From positions 108,801 through 172,800 of the forward strand of contig NZ_JANIOC010000009.1 of NCBI RefSeq assembly GCF_024733565.1: a stretch of 64,000 nt of DNA, in the 5' to 3' direction. The notes beneath the pieces were generated by a model that was not told the origin of the DNA, did no database searches, and saw only the letters and a list, made by a program, of their open reading frames with translations. The position numbers and the translations under genes were made by a program. Each line of letters starts with the position of its first letter. The first letter of the stretch is position 1. Shown here piece after piece: positions 34,882-43,480 of the stretch. Source of the stretch: Rossellomorea sp. SC111. GTDB lineage: Bacteria; Bacillota; Bacilli; Bacillales; Bacillaceae_B.

Positions 34882-36054
34882 TTATCTTTTCTTGCGGGTC
34901 ATCACATCAAAGATGACAGCCCCTGCAAGCACTCCTCCGCGGATCATATATTGATAGGAAATTCCGACGCCAAGGAGGTTCATTCCACTTGTCAATGAAG
35001 CCATGACGATGGCTCCGATGATGGCACCCGTAACTTTCCCGACCCCACCGGCGGAGGATACCCCTCCCACGTAAGCAGCTGCGATCGCATCCAGTTCGAA
35101 TAACGTTCCGGCAGTGGTCGTGGCGGATTGAAGGCGGGATGTGAACAATATACCGGAAAGGGCAGCAAGCATCCCCATGGAACCGAAGACGATATAGGTG
35201 ATTTTCTTTACGTTGATCCCGCTAAGATGAGCCGCTTCGGGATTGCTTCCCACAGCGTAAATATGGCGGCCAAGTACCGTTTTGGAAGTCAGGAAGTGAT
35301 AGACGACCACCACGATCAGAATGATGATGACCGTCCAGGAAAACCCGTGATACCCCGAAAGAATCCAGGTCACATATCCGATGATGGCGGAAACGAAGAC
35401 GAGCTTTAGTGTGAAAATGGGTGCAGAGATGACTTCAAACTCGTACTTGATCTTATTTCGTCTTGTAGAGAGTTCACTATAAATATATAGGATGATGCCC
35501 CCAAGCCCCACAAGCAGGGAAAGAAGATGAAGTCCGTTCACTTCCATCAGGGATGGGATAAATCCGTTTCCGATGGCATTAAAGTGATCATCCTGAATGA
35601 TGATGGTGCCCGTCTTCTCCGTCACTTGAAGGAGCGCCCCTCGGAAAATAAGCATTCCGGCAAGGGTTGCTACGAAAGAGGGGATACCGATTTGAGCCAC
35701 AAGCAGACCGTTGAACAACCCGACGATGGCTCCGATAATAAGAATGATCGGAATCGTAATCCAAGTAGAAAGACCCGCCTGTGTGAGCAAAATCGCTGCA
35801 ATGGCCCCGAGGAATCCCGCCGCATATCCAACGGACAGATCGATATGCCGGATGACGATGACCAGGGTCATCCCGACAGCAAGCACGGCGATATAGCCTG
35901 CAGAATCCAATAGATTACTAATGTTTCTTGACGTCATGAATAAGCCGTCCGTCATAAACGTAAATGTAAGTATGATAGCGAATAGTGCAATATACATGCC
36001 GTAATCACGGATGTTGTCGCGAATCAGCATTCTCGCTTCTTGAAAGATATTCAT
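34882..36054 (-). CDS. Monosaccharide ABC transporter permease (XylH/GguB-like)
   Basis: A 390-aa permease of the ribose/xylose class (BPD_transp_2) with about ten helices. Typical segments: VGMTLVIVIRHIDLSVGYAAG, IGIPSFVATLAGMLIFRG and AVGSNPEAAHLSGINVKK (cytoplasmic EAA-like loop). The long form near 390 aa is that of XylH/GguB rather than RbsC. Third gene of the operon; GGGGG upstream of ATG. Confidence 0.9.
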   Translation of the reverse strand: MNIFQEARMLIRDNIRDYGMYIALFAIILTFTFMTDGLFMTSRNISNLLDSAGYIAVLAVGMTLVIVIRHIDLSVGYAAGFLGAIAAILLTQAGLSTWITIPIILIIGAIVGLFNGLLVAQIGIPSFVATLAGMLIFRGALLQVTEKTGTIIIQDDHFNAIGNGFIPSLMEVNGLHLLSLLVGLGGIILYIYSELSTRRNKIKYEFEVISAPIFTLKLVFVSAIIGYVTWILSGYHGFSWTVIIILIVVVVYHFLTSKTVLGRHIYAVGSNPEAAHLSGINVKKITYIVFGSMGMLAALSGILFTSRLQSATTTAGTLFELDAIAAAYVGGVSSAGGVGKVTGAIIGAIVMASLTSGMNLLGVGISYQYMIRGGVLAGAVIFDVMTRKKR

Positions 36055-36068
36055 ATGTGTTTACCCCC

Positions 36069-37589
36069 TTATTGCGTTGCAAGTTCCATTATTTTTTCCT
36101 GATTGGCATCATCCACCTGTAATTCGCCTTTGATTTCACCCTGGGCCATGACGTATACTCGATCACTCATTCCCAGTACTTCACCGAGCTCGGAGGAAAT
36201 CATGATGATGCTGAGTCCCTGTTCTATCAGCTCGTTCATCACCGTATAGATTTCGAACTTCGCCCCGACATCGATTCCCCTGGTCGGTTCATCGAGGATG
36301 AGAAGCTTCGGTCCGACGAAGAGCCATTTCCCGATGGACACTTTCTGCTGATTCCCCCCACTCAAGTTCCCTACGATCTGTTCAAGGGAAGATGCCTTGA
36401 TATGAAGAGAAGAATGATAGCGTTCAGCCACTTTGATTTCTTCATTATCATTAATGATTCCTTTGGAGGATATCCCGCCTAAATTGGCAGCCGAAATATT
36501 ACTTTTTATGTCTTGCAAAAGGAAAAGCCCGTCATCTTTACGGTCTTCTGTGACATAAGCGATTCCGGCTTTGATGGCATCCTTTGTATGTTTGAGTGTG
36601 GTAATATTGTCATTCCAAACAAGATTTCCTTCAAGCTTGTATGATTTCGCATTGCCGAATATGCTCAAGGCAAGCTCTGTTCGACCTGATCCCATAAGAC
36701 CCGCAATTCCAACGATTTCTCCTTTTTTCACATGAAGGTCCACATTCTTGATCACCTGTCTGCCAAGCTGGGGATCATAAGCAGACCAGTTTTGAAGTTC
36801 CAAGATGGGTTCACCATGGGATTTATTCGGTCGTTTCGGATAGATATCTTCAATGGAACGGCCCACCATATTCTTTATGATGATCCCTTCCGATACTTCC
36901 TCTTTTGATGCATCCAGGGTGCAAATGGTCTTCCCATCCCTGATAACGGTCGCCTTATCGGCGATGTGAATGACTTCCTTTAATTTGTGGGAAATCATGA
37001 TACATGTGATGCCTTGTTTTTTCAGGTCCTTCAGTAATTCAAGCAGATTCTCACTGTCGTCTTCATTTAACGCTGCTGTCGGTTCATCCAATATCAATAA
37101 TTTCACGTCTTTGCTCAAAGCCTTCGCTATCTCGACCAGCTGGCGTTTTCCTACACTGAGGTCCCTCACAAGAGTATCGGGGTTCACATCCAGCTTCACT
37201 TTTTTCAGAAGCTTCTGCGCCTCCACGATCGTTCGGTTCCAATCAATGAAGCCGCCAAGCTTTACTTCATTCCCAGCAAAAATATTTTCATAAACGGTCA
37301 GATCCGGAAAGAGAGCCAGCTCCTGATAGATGATGGCAATTCCTGCGTTGACACTGTCACTGATTTTGTTAAATTGCTGAACGGCTCCACCGAACACGAT
37401 GTCCCCGGTATACGTACCATACGGATACACTCCGCTCAGCACCTTCATTAGCGTGGATTTCCCAGCACCGTTTTCACCTATCAAACAATGAATTTCCCCT
37501 TCTTCCACTTTGAAATTCACATCGCTCAGTGCTTTGACACCCGTAAATTCCTTGGAGATATCATTCATTTCCAACAAATACTTCTTCAT
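36069..37589 (-). CDS. Monosaccharide ABC transporter ATPase, duplicated (XylG/GguA-like)
   Basis: A 506-aa ATPase with two ABC domains. First: Walker A GENGAGKST, signature LSVGKRQ, Walker B LLILDEPTAAL. Second: degenerate Walker A GLMGSGRTEL, intact signature LSGGNQQK, Walker B LLILDEPTRGID. This asymmetry is normal for sugar ABC2-type importers. ATG 37589 is 9 bases after AGGGGG (GTG 37592 possible). Powers uptake with the permease and binder next to it. Confidence 0.92.
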   Translation of the reverse strand: MKKYLLEMNDISKEFTGVKALSDVNFKVEEGEIHCLIGENGAGKSTLMKVLSGVYPYGTYTGDIVFGGAVQQFNKISDSVNAGIAIIYQELALFPDLTVYENIFAGNEVKLGGFIDWNRTIVEAQKLLKKVKLDVNPDTLVRDLSVGKRQLVEIAKALSKDVKLLILDEPTAALNEDDSENLLELLKDLKKQGITCIMISHKLKEVIHIADKATVIRDGKTICTLDASKEEVSEGIIIKNMVGRSIEDIYPKRPNKSHGEPILELQNWSAYDPQLGRQVIKNVDLHVKKGEIVGIAGLMGSGRTELALSIFGNAKSYKLEGNLVWNDNITTLKHTKDAIKAGIAYVTEDRKDDGLFLLQDIKSNISAANLGGISSKGIINDNEEIKVAERYHSSLHIKASSLEQIVGNLSGGNQQKVSIGKWLFVGPKLLILDEPTRGIDVGAKFEIYTVMNELIEQGLSIIMISSELGEVLGMSDRVYVMAQGEIKGELQVDDANQEKIMELATQ

Positions 37590-37665
37590 CACATATAACC
37601 CCCTTTAACAAAAACAATGACAATACAGGATGGCGGCGGCTTTCCGGCCACCATCCCGCTTATTG

Positions 37666-38784
37666 CTATTCCTTTAATCCTGTAAATTCATCCGCTTTGT
37701 AATATCCTGAATCGATCAGTTCTTCCTTGACGTTGTCTTGATCGACCACGATAACTTCCGTTTGCTTCGCTTCCACATCTTTCTTACCATTGTCATAAGA
37801 ACCTGTCGTTTCAGGTGTTTTTCCATCCAGTACGTCTACGGCAATGCCCATGGCATCTGTTACAAGCGTACGTACGTCTTTGAAGACTGTCATGGACTGC
37901 TTTCCATCGACCACATATTGTACGGAAGCTTTTTCTGCATCCTGACCTGTGACAACGTAGCTGGATACTGCTTTGTCAGAAGCAAATACATCTGCGATGG
38001 AACGTGCTGTACCATCATTCGGTGCAAGAACTGCCACATTCCCCTTCATGTCAGCGCCTGCTGCTGTCAGATGTGTTTGTGCTTTGTTCTTCGCTTCGTT
38101 CGGATCCCAGTTCGTTGTGACCTGACCAAGTATTTTACTCATTTCGTCACGGCTCAACTCAGCTGTATCCTTAAGGGATTCTGCTTCGCTTGAATTCGCG
38201 ATTTTGAATGTTCCATCTGCAATTTTCGGCTGAAGAACTTTCCATGCTCCTTCAAAGAACAAAAACGCATTATTGTCAGAAGCTGCACCGGCATATAGAT
38301 AAAGCGGTACATCTTTGCCCTCAGCGTGATCGATCAAGTATTGTCCCTGTGCTTCGCCGACGGCTACGCTGTCAAATGTGACATAATAATCCACTGCATC
38401 TGTATTCGTAATCAGACGATCATACGAAATGACCGTAATGCCTTCCTTCTTCGCTGACTCCACGGCAGCCGCTGCTGCAGCCCCATCCTGCGGCGTGATG
38501 ATCAGTACGTCGATCCCCTTATTGATCAATGTTTCTACATTTTCTTTTTCCTTGGCAGAAGAGCCCTGGCTGAACAGGATTTCCGTTGTATACTCTGAAT
38601 CCTTCAACGCTTCTTTAAAGCGCTTTTCATCCTGGACCCATCTCGGTTCGTCTTTTGTCGGCAGGACGATTCCTACACTGACACCCTTCTTGCTACCCGT
38701 ACTGCTACTGCTGCACGCTGCAAGCATACCCATGAAAAGAATGAGAACCATTAACATTGAAACGATTTTGACCGTCTTCCTCAT
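37666..38784 (-). CDS. Monosaccharide-binding lipoprotein (ChvE/XylF-like)
   Basis: A 372-aa lipoprotein (lipobox LAAC, Cys24) with a type I periplasmic-binding fold; VSVGIVLPTKDEPRWVQDEKRF, LIITPQDGAAAAAAVESAKKEG, ISYDRLITNTDAVDYYVTFD and VVTGQDAEKASVQYVVDGKQ match the multiple-monosaccharide binder MmsA/ChvE group. First gene of the transporter operon, preceded by a perfect cre site. Captures the sugar for the ABC importer. Confidence 0.9.
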   Translation of the reverse strand: MRKTVKIVSMLMVLILFMGMLAACSSSSTGSKKGVSVGIVLPTKDEPRWVQDEKRFKEALKDSEYTTEILFSQGSSAKEKENVETLINKGIDVLIITPQDGAAAAAAVESAKKEGITVISYDRLITNTDAVDYYVTFDSVAVGEAQGQYLIDHAEGKDVPLYLYAGAASDNNAFLFFEGAWKVLQPKIADGTFKIANSSEAESLKDTAELSRDEMSKILGQVTTNWDPNEAKNKAQTHLTAAGADMKGNVAVLAPNDGTARSIADVFASDKAVSSYVVTGQDAEKASVQYVVDGKQSMTVFKDVRTLVTDAMGIAVDVLDGKTPETTGSYDNGKKDVEAKQTEVIVVDQDNVKEELIDSGYYKADEFTGLKE

Positions 38785-38819
38785 TACTTACTCCCCCTTT
38801 GTTATCAAGCTCAAGGTTA

Positions 38820-38857
38820 ATTATATTGAGAATTCAGAATGTTTGTAATCGCTTTCA
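38820..38857 (-). promoter_or_regulatory. Catabolite-controlled promoter: perfect cre box
   Basis: On the minus strand TGAAAGCGATTACA (38857-38844) matches all 14 positions of the CcpA cre consensus TGWAANCGNTNWCA. A TATAAT (38825-38820) lies 17 bases after a weak -35 (TTACAA, 38848-38843) that overlaps the cre, so CcpA binding should repress the transporter operon when glucose is present. Confidence 0.85.
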
Positions 38858-38903
38858 CTAGCACTCTTTTGGTATTGTCTGGACTTTTTTGGCATGGGTG
38901 ATA

Positions 38904-38948
38904 AAAAAGAGGGACGTTCCAATATCGATTCGGAACGTCCCTCTTTTT
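38904..38948 (-). terminator. Terminator of the ABC-F gene
   Basis: AAAAAGAGGGACGTTCC pairs perfectly with its reverse complement around an 11-base loop, flanked by A and T runs. Confidence 0.92.
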
Positions 38949-40578
38949 ACTTCAGTTCATTAATCTGTTTAGTCAATTCTATAAACTTCCTGTCGAGCTC
39001 TGCATACCCCTCATCTCCCGGCGCCTTAAAACTAAGATGCCCCAGCACTTCCTGCCTCTCAGTCTCTAGCTTCATCCGCTGTTCTTCTTTGTCATCCCGT
39101 TCAGATGCCGGCTCATCAAGCTCCTTCCTGATGGTCCCGTTTTCGATCACAAGCTTGATATCCGTGGTTTTCTCAAGGAAATAGCGGTCATGGGAAACAA
39201 TGATCAGAGTTCCATTGTACTGTGAAAGGGTATCCTCAAGCTGTTCACGTGAAGCAAGATCCAGATGGTTCGTCGGTTCATCCAGTATTAAGACATCCCT
39301 TTCCTCCAGGATATATTTCATCAGTTTGATCTTCACCCGTTCCCCCATACTCATATTCCGGATCGGTTCCTGCCAATGAGATGTCTGAAACCCGAGATGC
39401 TTCATTAATGTCTGAACTTTCCCTCTCTCGGCAAAGGTTTCTTTATGGAAGAGCTCTCCCGGTGTCTGATCGAAGGGGAGATCAAATACTTCCTGGGTCA
39501 GGTAGCCGATATTGGCTGATGGTGACATCCATACCTCTCCATCGGAGGGTTCCATTCCCATGAAGATCTTCAGCAGTGTCGTCTTCCCGCTTCCGTTCGG
39601 TCCAAGGATCGATATTTTTTCACCATGCTGGATGGTGAAATTTGCGTTTTCAAATAAGGTCCGTCCCTCAAATGATTTCTTGAGATTCTTCATTTCAAGG
39701 AATCGCTTCCCCGTTTTGTGGGTGGTTTGGATGCTGAAACGGACGTTATGTTCTTCTTCGACCTCTGTCACTTTTGTTCTCTCGAGTTCCTTCTCCAGAC
39801 GTTTTTGCTTGGATTTGACCTGGGTGTCCATGCGTTTTGCTTTGACGCGGTAATGTTCTTTGTACCCTTCCTGTTTCGTGGACTCGGCATGGGCTTTTTT
39901 CGACCAGGAGGTGAGTTCCTTCATCTGGCTCTCGATCCGCTCCACCATCTTTTGCTGCTTTTCATACTCCCGCTGCTGAGTCATCCTCCGCTGCTTTCGG
40001 GCTTCCATGTAACTGGAATAATTCCCTTTATGCTCAATGAGCTTTTTTCCTTCGATGGACCAGATCTTCGTCACAGCCTCATCCAGGAAATAGCGGTCAT
40101 GGGAAACGAGAAGGATGGTACCTTTGTAGTCCCTGATATATTTGGTCAGCGATTTCAGGCTCTCTTGATCAAGATGATTCGTCGGTTCATCCAATAACAA
40201 AAGGTCTGCCTTTTGAGAGAACCCTTTTGCGAGTCTCGCCTTCAACTTCTCGCCACCACTCAACTGCTGGAATTCATGATTGGGTACCTGCCATTTTTCC
40301 AGTAGCTTGGCTTGCGTTATGGTCATTCCTTCGGAGGAATGGGTTTCGGTTTCCTGCTCTACCATGGTGATGGTCACATCGTGGTGAAGCCATTGGATCT
40401 GTCCCTCCGTTGGTGTCCGTTCACCCGTGATTAATTGCAGCAGTGTAGTCTTTCCAGCACCGTTATTTCCGATGATCCCGATGACTTCCCCTTCCTGCAC
40501 GCTACCGTTCACCTCTTCAAATAACTTCTCTTCCATCACTTCATAGGTTATATTCAATAATTTCATGATTTCTCTCAT
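38947..40578 (-). CDS. ABC-F ribosomal protection protein (VmlR-like)
   Basis: A 543-aa soluble protein with two ABC domains and no membrane helices. Domain 1: GNNGAGKTT, LSGGEKLK, LLLLDEPTNHLD; domain 2: GPNGSGKTT, MSMGERVK, VLILDEPTNHLD. Between them lies the basic helical interdomain linker (about residues 185-285) that enters the ribosomal E site and displaces drugs. A charged C-terminal extension (about 495-543) resembles VmlR. Antibiotic-resistance ABC-F proteins act against lincosamides, streptogramin A and pleuromutilins. The long leader with an attenuator supports a drug-inducible role. The drug range cannot be read from sequence. Confidence 0.87.
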   Translation of the reverse strand: MREIMKLLNITYEVMEEKLFEEVNGSVQEGEVIGIIGNNGAGKTTLLQLITGERTPTEGQIQWLHHDVTITMVEQETETHSSEGMTITQAKLLEKWQVPNHEFQQLSGGEKLKARLAKGFSQKADLLLLDEPTNHLDQESLKSLTKYIRDYKGTILLVSHDRYFLDEAVTKIWSIEGKKLIEHKGNYSSYMEARKQRRMTQQREYEKQQKMVERIESQMKELTSWSKKAHAESTKQEGYKEHYRVKAKRMDTQVKSKQKRLEKELERTKVTEVEEEHNVRFSIQTTHKTGKRFLEMKNLKKSFEGRTLFENANFTIQHGEKISILGPNGSGKTTLLKIFMGMEPSDGEVWMSPSANIGYLTQEVFDLPFDQTPGELFHKETFAERGKVQTLMKHLGFQTSHWQEPIRNMSMGERVKIKLMKYILEERDVLILDEPTNHLDLASREQLEDTLSQYNGTLIIVSHDRYFLEKTTDIKLVIENGTIRKELDEPASERDDKEEQRMKLETERQEVLGHLSFKAPGDEGYAELDRKFIELTKQINELK

Positions 40579-40603
40579 AGTATCTTCCCCTCTCTTCAGG
40601 AGA

Positions 40604-40771
40604 ACAAAAAAATCCTCCCAATGGTTCTGGAAGGATTAGCCGTACCGGTCACGTACACAAAGAAAGCTATCTTGTATCAATAGCTAAAAGCGCATATAAA
40701 AAATGGGCAGACTAATCCTATTTAAGTTGATTTGAAATATGGAATTTCAAACGTCTCGAAAATAAGATTAG
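40604..40771 (-). promoter_or_regulatory. Transcription attenuator in the ABC-F leader
   Basis: Four segments in mRNA order: 1, CTAATCTTATTT (40771-40760); 2, AAATAGGATTAG (40723-40712); 3, CTAATCCTTCCA (40639-40628); 4, TGGGAGGATT (40620-40611). Segments 1 and 2 pair over 12 bp; 3 and 4 form a 10-bp stem followed by seven T, a terminator 25 bases before the ABC-F start. Segments 2 and 3 also pair (AGGATTAG with CTAATCCT) and would disrupt the terminator. A ribosome stalled on segment 1 would free segment 2, giving antitermination. Confidence 0.75.
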
Positions 40772-40786
40772 TGCTTCATCGTCCAC
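40718..40786 (-). CDS. Candidate leader peptide of the ABC-F gene, 22 aa
   Basis: GTG 40786 lies 6 bases after AGGAG and opens a 22-codon frame (MDDEALILFSRRLKFH...) that runs across attenuator segment 1 and stops at the TAG inside segment 2. Two shorter frames start in the other phases: ATG 40790 (MGGR, stop at 40776) and ATG 40779 (MKH, stop at 40768). Any of these could bring a ribosome onto segment 1; the GTG frame has the best spacing. Confidence 0.4.
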   Translation of the reverse strand: MDDEALILFSRRLKFHISNQLK

Positions 40787-40815
40787 CCATCACTCCTGTC
40801 ATATTTAGTAAATTT

Positions 40816-40845
40816 ACTATACCATGAAAACCTCCTATGGTGCAA
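40816..40845 (-). promoter_or_regulatory. SigA promoter of the ABC-F leader
   Basis: On the minus strand TTGCAC (40845-40840), 18-base spacer, TATAGT (40821-40816). It gives a leader of about 230 bases before the ABC-F start codon. Confidence 0.65.
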
Positions 40846-40952
40846 AACCATTTTAGATTCGTATTAGATGGAAAATAAGTGGTAAGATAAGCTATGAACT
40901 AATTTTTCAGTGAAAACACCCGTTTTCTATCTTATAGTTAGGAGAGTTGCAC

Positions 40953-41726
40953 TTGGAATCAATTTGGTTGGAATACGGATGGACATTATTAGTCCTAATC
41001 GGCCTCGAAGGTTTATTATCAGCAGATAATGCCCTTGTCCTGGCCGTGATTGCAAAACATTTATCCGAAGAGGAGAAGAAGAAAGCCATTAAGTATGGAA
41101 TCTTCCTGGCATTCGCCTTCCGGTTTGTGGCACTCTTTGCGATTTCCTTCATCGCAAACGTCTGGCAGATCCAGGCAGTCGGGGCAGCCTACCTGCTGTA
41201 CCTCGGTCTGAAACATGTCATCAAAGCGAAGTTCGGGAAGGATAATACGAAAAATCAGGAAGAAACGGAAGAAGAAGCGGCAGGTAAAGGATTCTGGCCG
41301 ACAGTTGGGAAGATCGCCCTGGCAGACCTTGCTTTTGCCATCGATTCAATCCTCGCTGCTGTTGCTCTTGCCCTCGGACTTCCTGATTCACCACTGGGAG
41401 ATTTCGGCGGCATGGATGGTGGACAATTCATCGTGGTCGTCCTTGGCGGGATTGCAGGATTGATCCTCATTAAATACGCAGCCACCTGGTTCGTTCAACT
41501 TCTGGAAAAACGCCCGGCACTTGAAACGACAGCTTATGCCATCGTCGCCTGGGTCGGTGTGAAACTTGCGGTCATCACCCTTGCCCATGAAGATATCGGA
41601 GTGCTGGATCATGATTTTCCACATAGTACACTGTGGACACTGATTTTCTATGGCGTTCTCGTTGGGATTGCTTTGTTTGGATGGTTTGCGCCTGGAAATA
41701 AAACATCTCACCAAGGTGAGGCTTAA
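40953..41726 (+). CDS. TerC family membrane protein (YceF/YkoY type)
   Basis: A 257-aa polytopic protein. GLEGLLSADNALVLAVIAKHL in helix 1-2 and ALADLAFAIDSILAAVALALG in the middle are the paired Asp motifs of TerC; a cytosolic, Glu-rich linker (NTKNQEETEEEAAGKG) separates the halves. B. subtilis YceF/YkoY (MeeF/MeeY) supply Mn2+ to exported proteins. TTG 40953 is 8 bases after AGGAG; the TTG at 40947 is too close. No Mn riboswitch is seen upstream. Confidence 0.87.
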   Translation: MESIWLEYGWTLLVLIGLEGLLSADNALVLAVIAKHLSEEEKKKAIKYGIFLAFAFRFVALFAISFIANVWQIQAVGAAYLLYLGLKHVIKAKFGKDNTKNQEETEEEAAGKGFWPTVGKIALADLAFAIDSILAAVALALGLPDSPLGDFGGMDGGQFIVVVLGGIAGLILIKYAATWFVQLLEKRPALETTAYAIVAWVGVKLAVITLAHEDIGVLDHDFPHSTLWTLIFYGVLVGIALFGWFAPGNKTSHQGEA

Positions 41727-41730
41727 AAAA

Positions 41731-41765
41731 AACGTCCTGTGAACGAATCACAGGACGTTTTTTTA
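41731..41765. terminator. Bidirectional terminator
   Basis: AACGTCCTGTG and CACAGGACGTT form a perfect stem with A and T runs on either side, between the TerC gene and the convergent OYE gene. Confidence 0.92.
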
Positions 41766-41767
41766 TA

Positions 41768-42889
41768 TTATACTCCAGGGAACCAGCCAGGAGTATTCAC
41801 AATCGCATTCCATAACGGATCAGGAACGACCAATTCGTTCTGCTTTCCTTTGTCGATCTCCGTCACGATTTCATCTTCTCTTCCTTCTTTGATTTTCTTT
41901 AACCAATCAGGATCAATGATGAGCTCTCGGCCGAGAGCGAGCAGCGGAACGCCTGAGCCGAACGCCTTATGGGCATCGTCTGCAGAGTAGATCGAACCTA
42001 CCCCGATCAGAGGAGTACGGTTGCCGATCGTTTCCAACAGATAGTCCATTCTTGTTTTCTCCAAGTCCTCCACGCCTTTTCTCGGCTTTGAGAAGAAATC
42101 GAAAAGGGAGACGTGAAGATAATCAAGCTCTTTGTCTGCAAGGGCATCGACAAGGGTAAGGGTCTCACCCATCGTGAATCCATTCTCTTCAGGCTCTTCT
42201 GGTGAAAAGCGGTATCCAATGAGGAACGATGGATCCGCATGTTCCGCGACCACACTCTTCACTTTATCCACAATGGCAAGTGGGAAGGTCATACGATTTT
42301 GAAGGTTGCCGCCAAAACGGTCTTGTCTCTGGTTTGTCATCGGTGAAAAGAACTGATGAATCAGATACCCATTCGCCCCATGAATCTCGACTCCATCATA
42401 GCCTGCCTCAATTGCGCGGCGTGTCGTCTCACCGAATGCTTCGATGATATTCTCGATTTCTGCCTCTGATAAGGCTCTCGCTTTCTTCTCGCCATTTTCA
42501 CCCATGACGTCACTGGCACTGACAACATCCCCATCAGGAACCAGGTCAGGTGGGCATTGTACTCCTCCGTGGAAAATCTGGAGGACCGCTTTAGCGCCCT
42601 GATCCTTGATTCCTTTCGCCAAACGTTCTAGGCTTGGAATCATCTCATCGGAATCCGCTCCAAACTCACCGGGGAACCCCTTTCCATCTGCCGTTACATA
42701 TGTGCAGGCCGTAATCACCATGCTGACATCCTTGGAACGTCTCGAATAGTAGGTAACCTCAGCATCCGTGACGTTACCATTCTCATCCGATGAAAAATTC
42801 GTCATCGGCGCCATGATGATCCTGTTCTTCAACTCGACTCCATTTTTAAACGTATAGGGGGATACTAACTCTTTATATTTGCTGTTCAT
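41768..42889 (-). CDS. Old Yellow Enzyme family NADH:flavin oxidoreductase
   Basis: A 373-aa FMN-dependent TIM-barrel enzyme. Typical segments: IIMAPMTNFSSDENGNVTD (FMN contact), VLQIFHGGVQ, GYDGVEIHGANGYLIHQFFSP (substrate His/Asn pair in a variant form) and GVGSIYSADDA (phosphate site). Reduces activated double bonds with NAD(P)H. ATG 42889 lies 7 bases after AAGGAGG; longer in-frame starts are unsupported. A truncated TetR gene lies just upstream. Confidence 0.9.
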   Translation of the reverse strand: MNSKYKELVSPYTFKNGVELKNRIIMAPMTNFSSDENGNVTDAEVTYYSRRSKDVSMVITACTYVTADGKGFPGEFGADSDEMIPSLERLAKGIKDQGAKAVLQIFHGGVQCPPDLVPDGDVVSASDVMGENGEKKARALSEAEIENIIEAFGETTRRAIEAGYDGVEIHGANGYLIHQFFSPMTNQRQDRFGGNLQNRMTFPLAIVDKVKSVVAEHADPSFLIGYRFSPEEPEENGFTMGETLTLVDALADKELDYLHVSLFDFFSKPRKGVEDLEKTRMDYLLETIGNRTPLIGVGSIYSADDAHKAFGSGVPLLALGRELIIDPDWLKKIKEGREDEIVTEIDKGKQNELVVPDPLWNAIVNTPGWFPGV

Positions 42890-43040
42890 GATTTTGCCTC
42901 CTTGTGGTTGTTCAAAGGAAATATTAATGGAAGAAGGACATTTTGAACAGACATCTGCTTGGAGGGTGTGCGCGCATGATCTAAAATGGGCTTCTCTAGG
43001 TGATGGATACCTGTAATTTGTACTATTGAATAGAGAGATA

Positions 43041-43443
43041 TTATAAAAACATTTTATATGTTCTTGACCTGAATCCATCTTCAATTAGCTCTGGATTTAA
43101 TGATTCAATAATATTCAATCCTGTCTCAAGACTTAGTAGTGATAACACAATTTCTTTTGTTTGATCTTTGTTTGCATCATCTCCATTGTTACTAAAGTGT
43201 TCGGTTATTGCTTCTGTCATTGATAACATGATTTGTTGATATCTTTCAGCCAGCTTTTGTTTAGCACCTTCATTTCGCAGTGCGAACAAAGTGAACTCTA
43301 ACATCAACATTGTCCATTGGTTATCCAAATTTCTTTTCTGATGGGTTAAAAGCAATTCCTCTACTTTTTCTGCCCTGGAGGCATTGTCTAATTTTCCCTC
43401 AAATACTTTTCCCCACTCACCTGCCTCTATATTAAAACGTCTA
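43041..43443 (-). pseudogene. TetR-family regulator remnant lacking its DNA-binding domain
   Basis: The open frame runs from about 43485 but has no plausible start; readable protein from about 43443 (FDRRFNIEAGEWGKVFEGKL) to the stop at 43041 is all helical and matches the ligand-binding, C-terminal part of TetR proteins. No helix-turn-helix is found upstream in any frame. Lies next to the Old Yellow Enzyme gene, where TetR regulators are common, so it is probably the decayed local repressor. An internal TTG (43355) could at most give a 104-aa fragment. Confidence 0.6.
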
Positions 43444-43480
43444 TCAAATGAAGAGGGAAGAAGAGGATGTACGTGGAGCC

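Noticed and set aside
38904..38948. Another REP copy (GAGGGACGTTCC)
   Set aside because: It shares only GAGGGACG with the core and is a normal terminator hairpin with A/T runs.
40846..40952. Manganese (yybP-ykoY) riboswitch before the TerC gene
   Set aside because: The leader is too short and lacks the conserved motifs.
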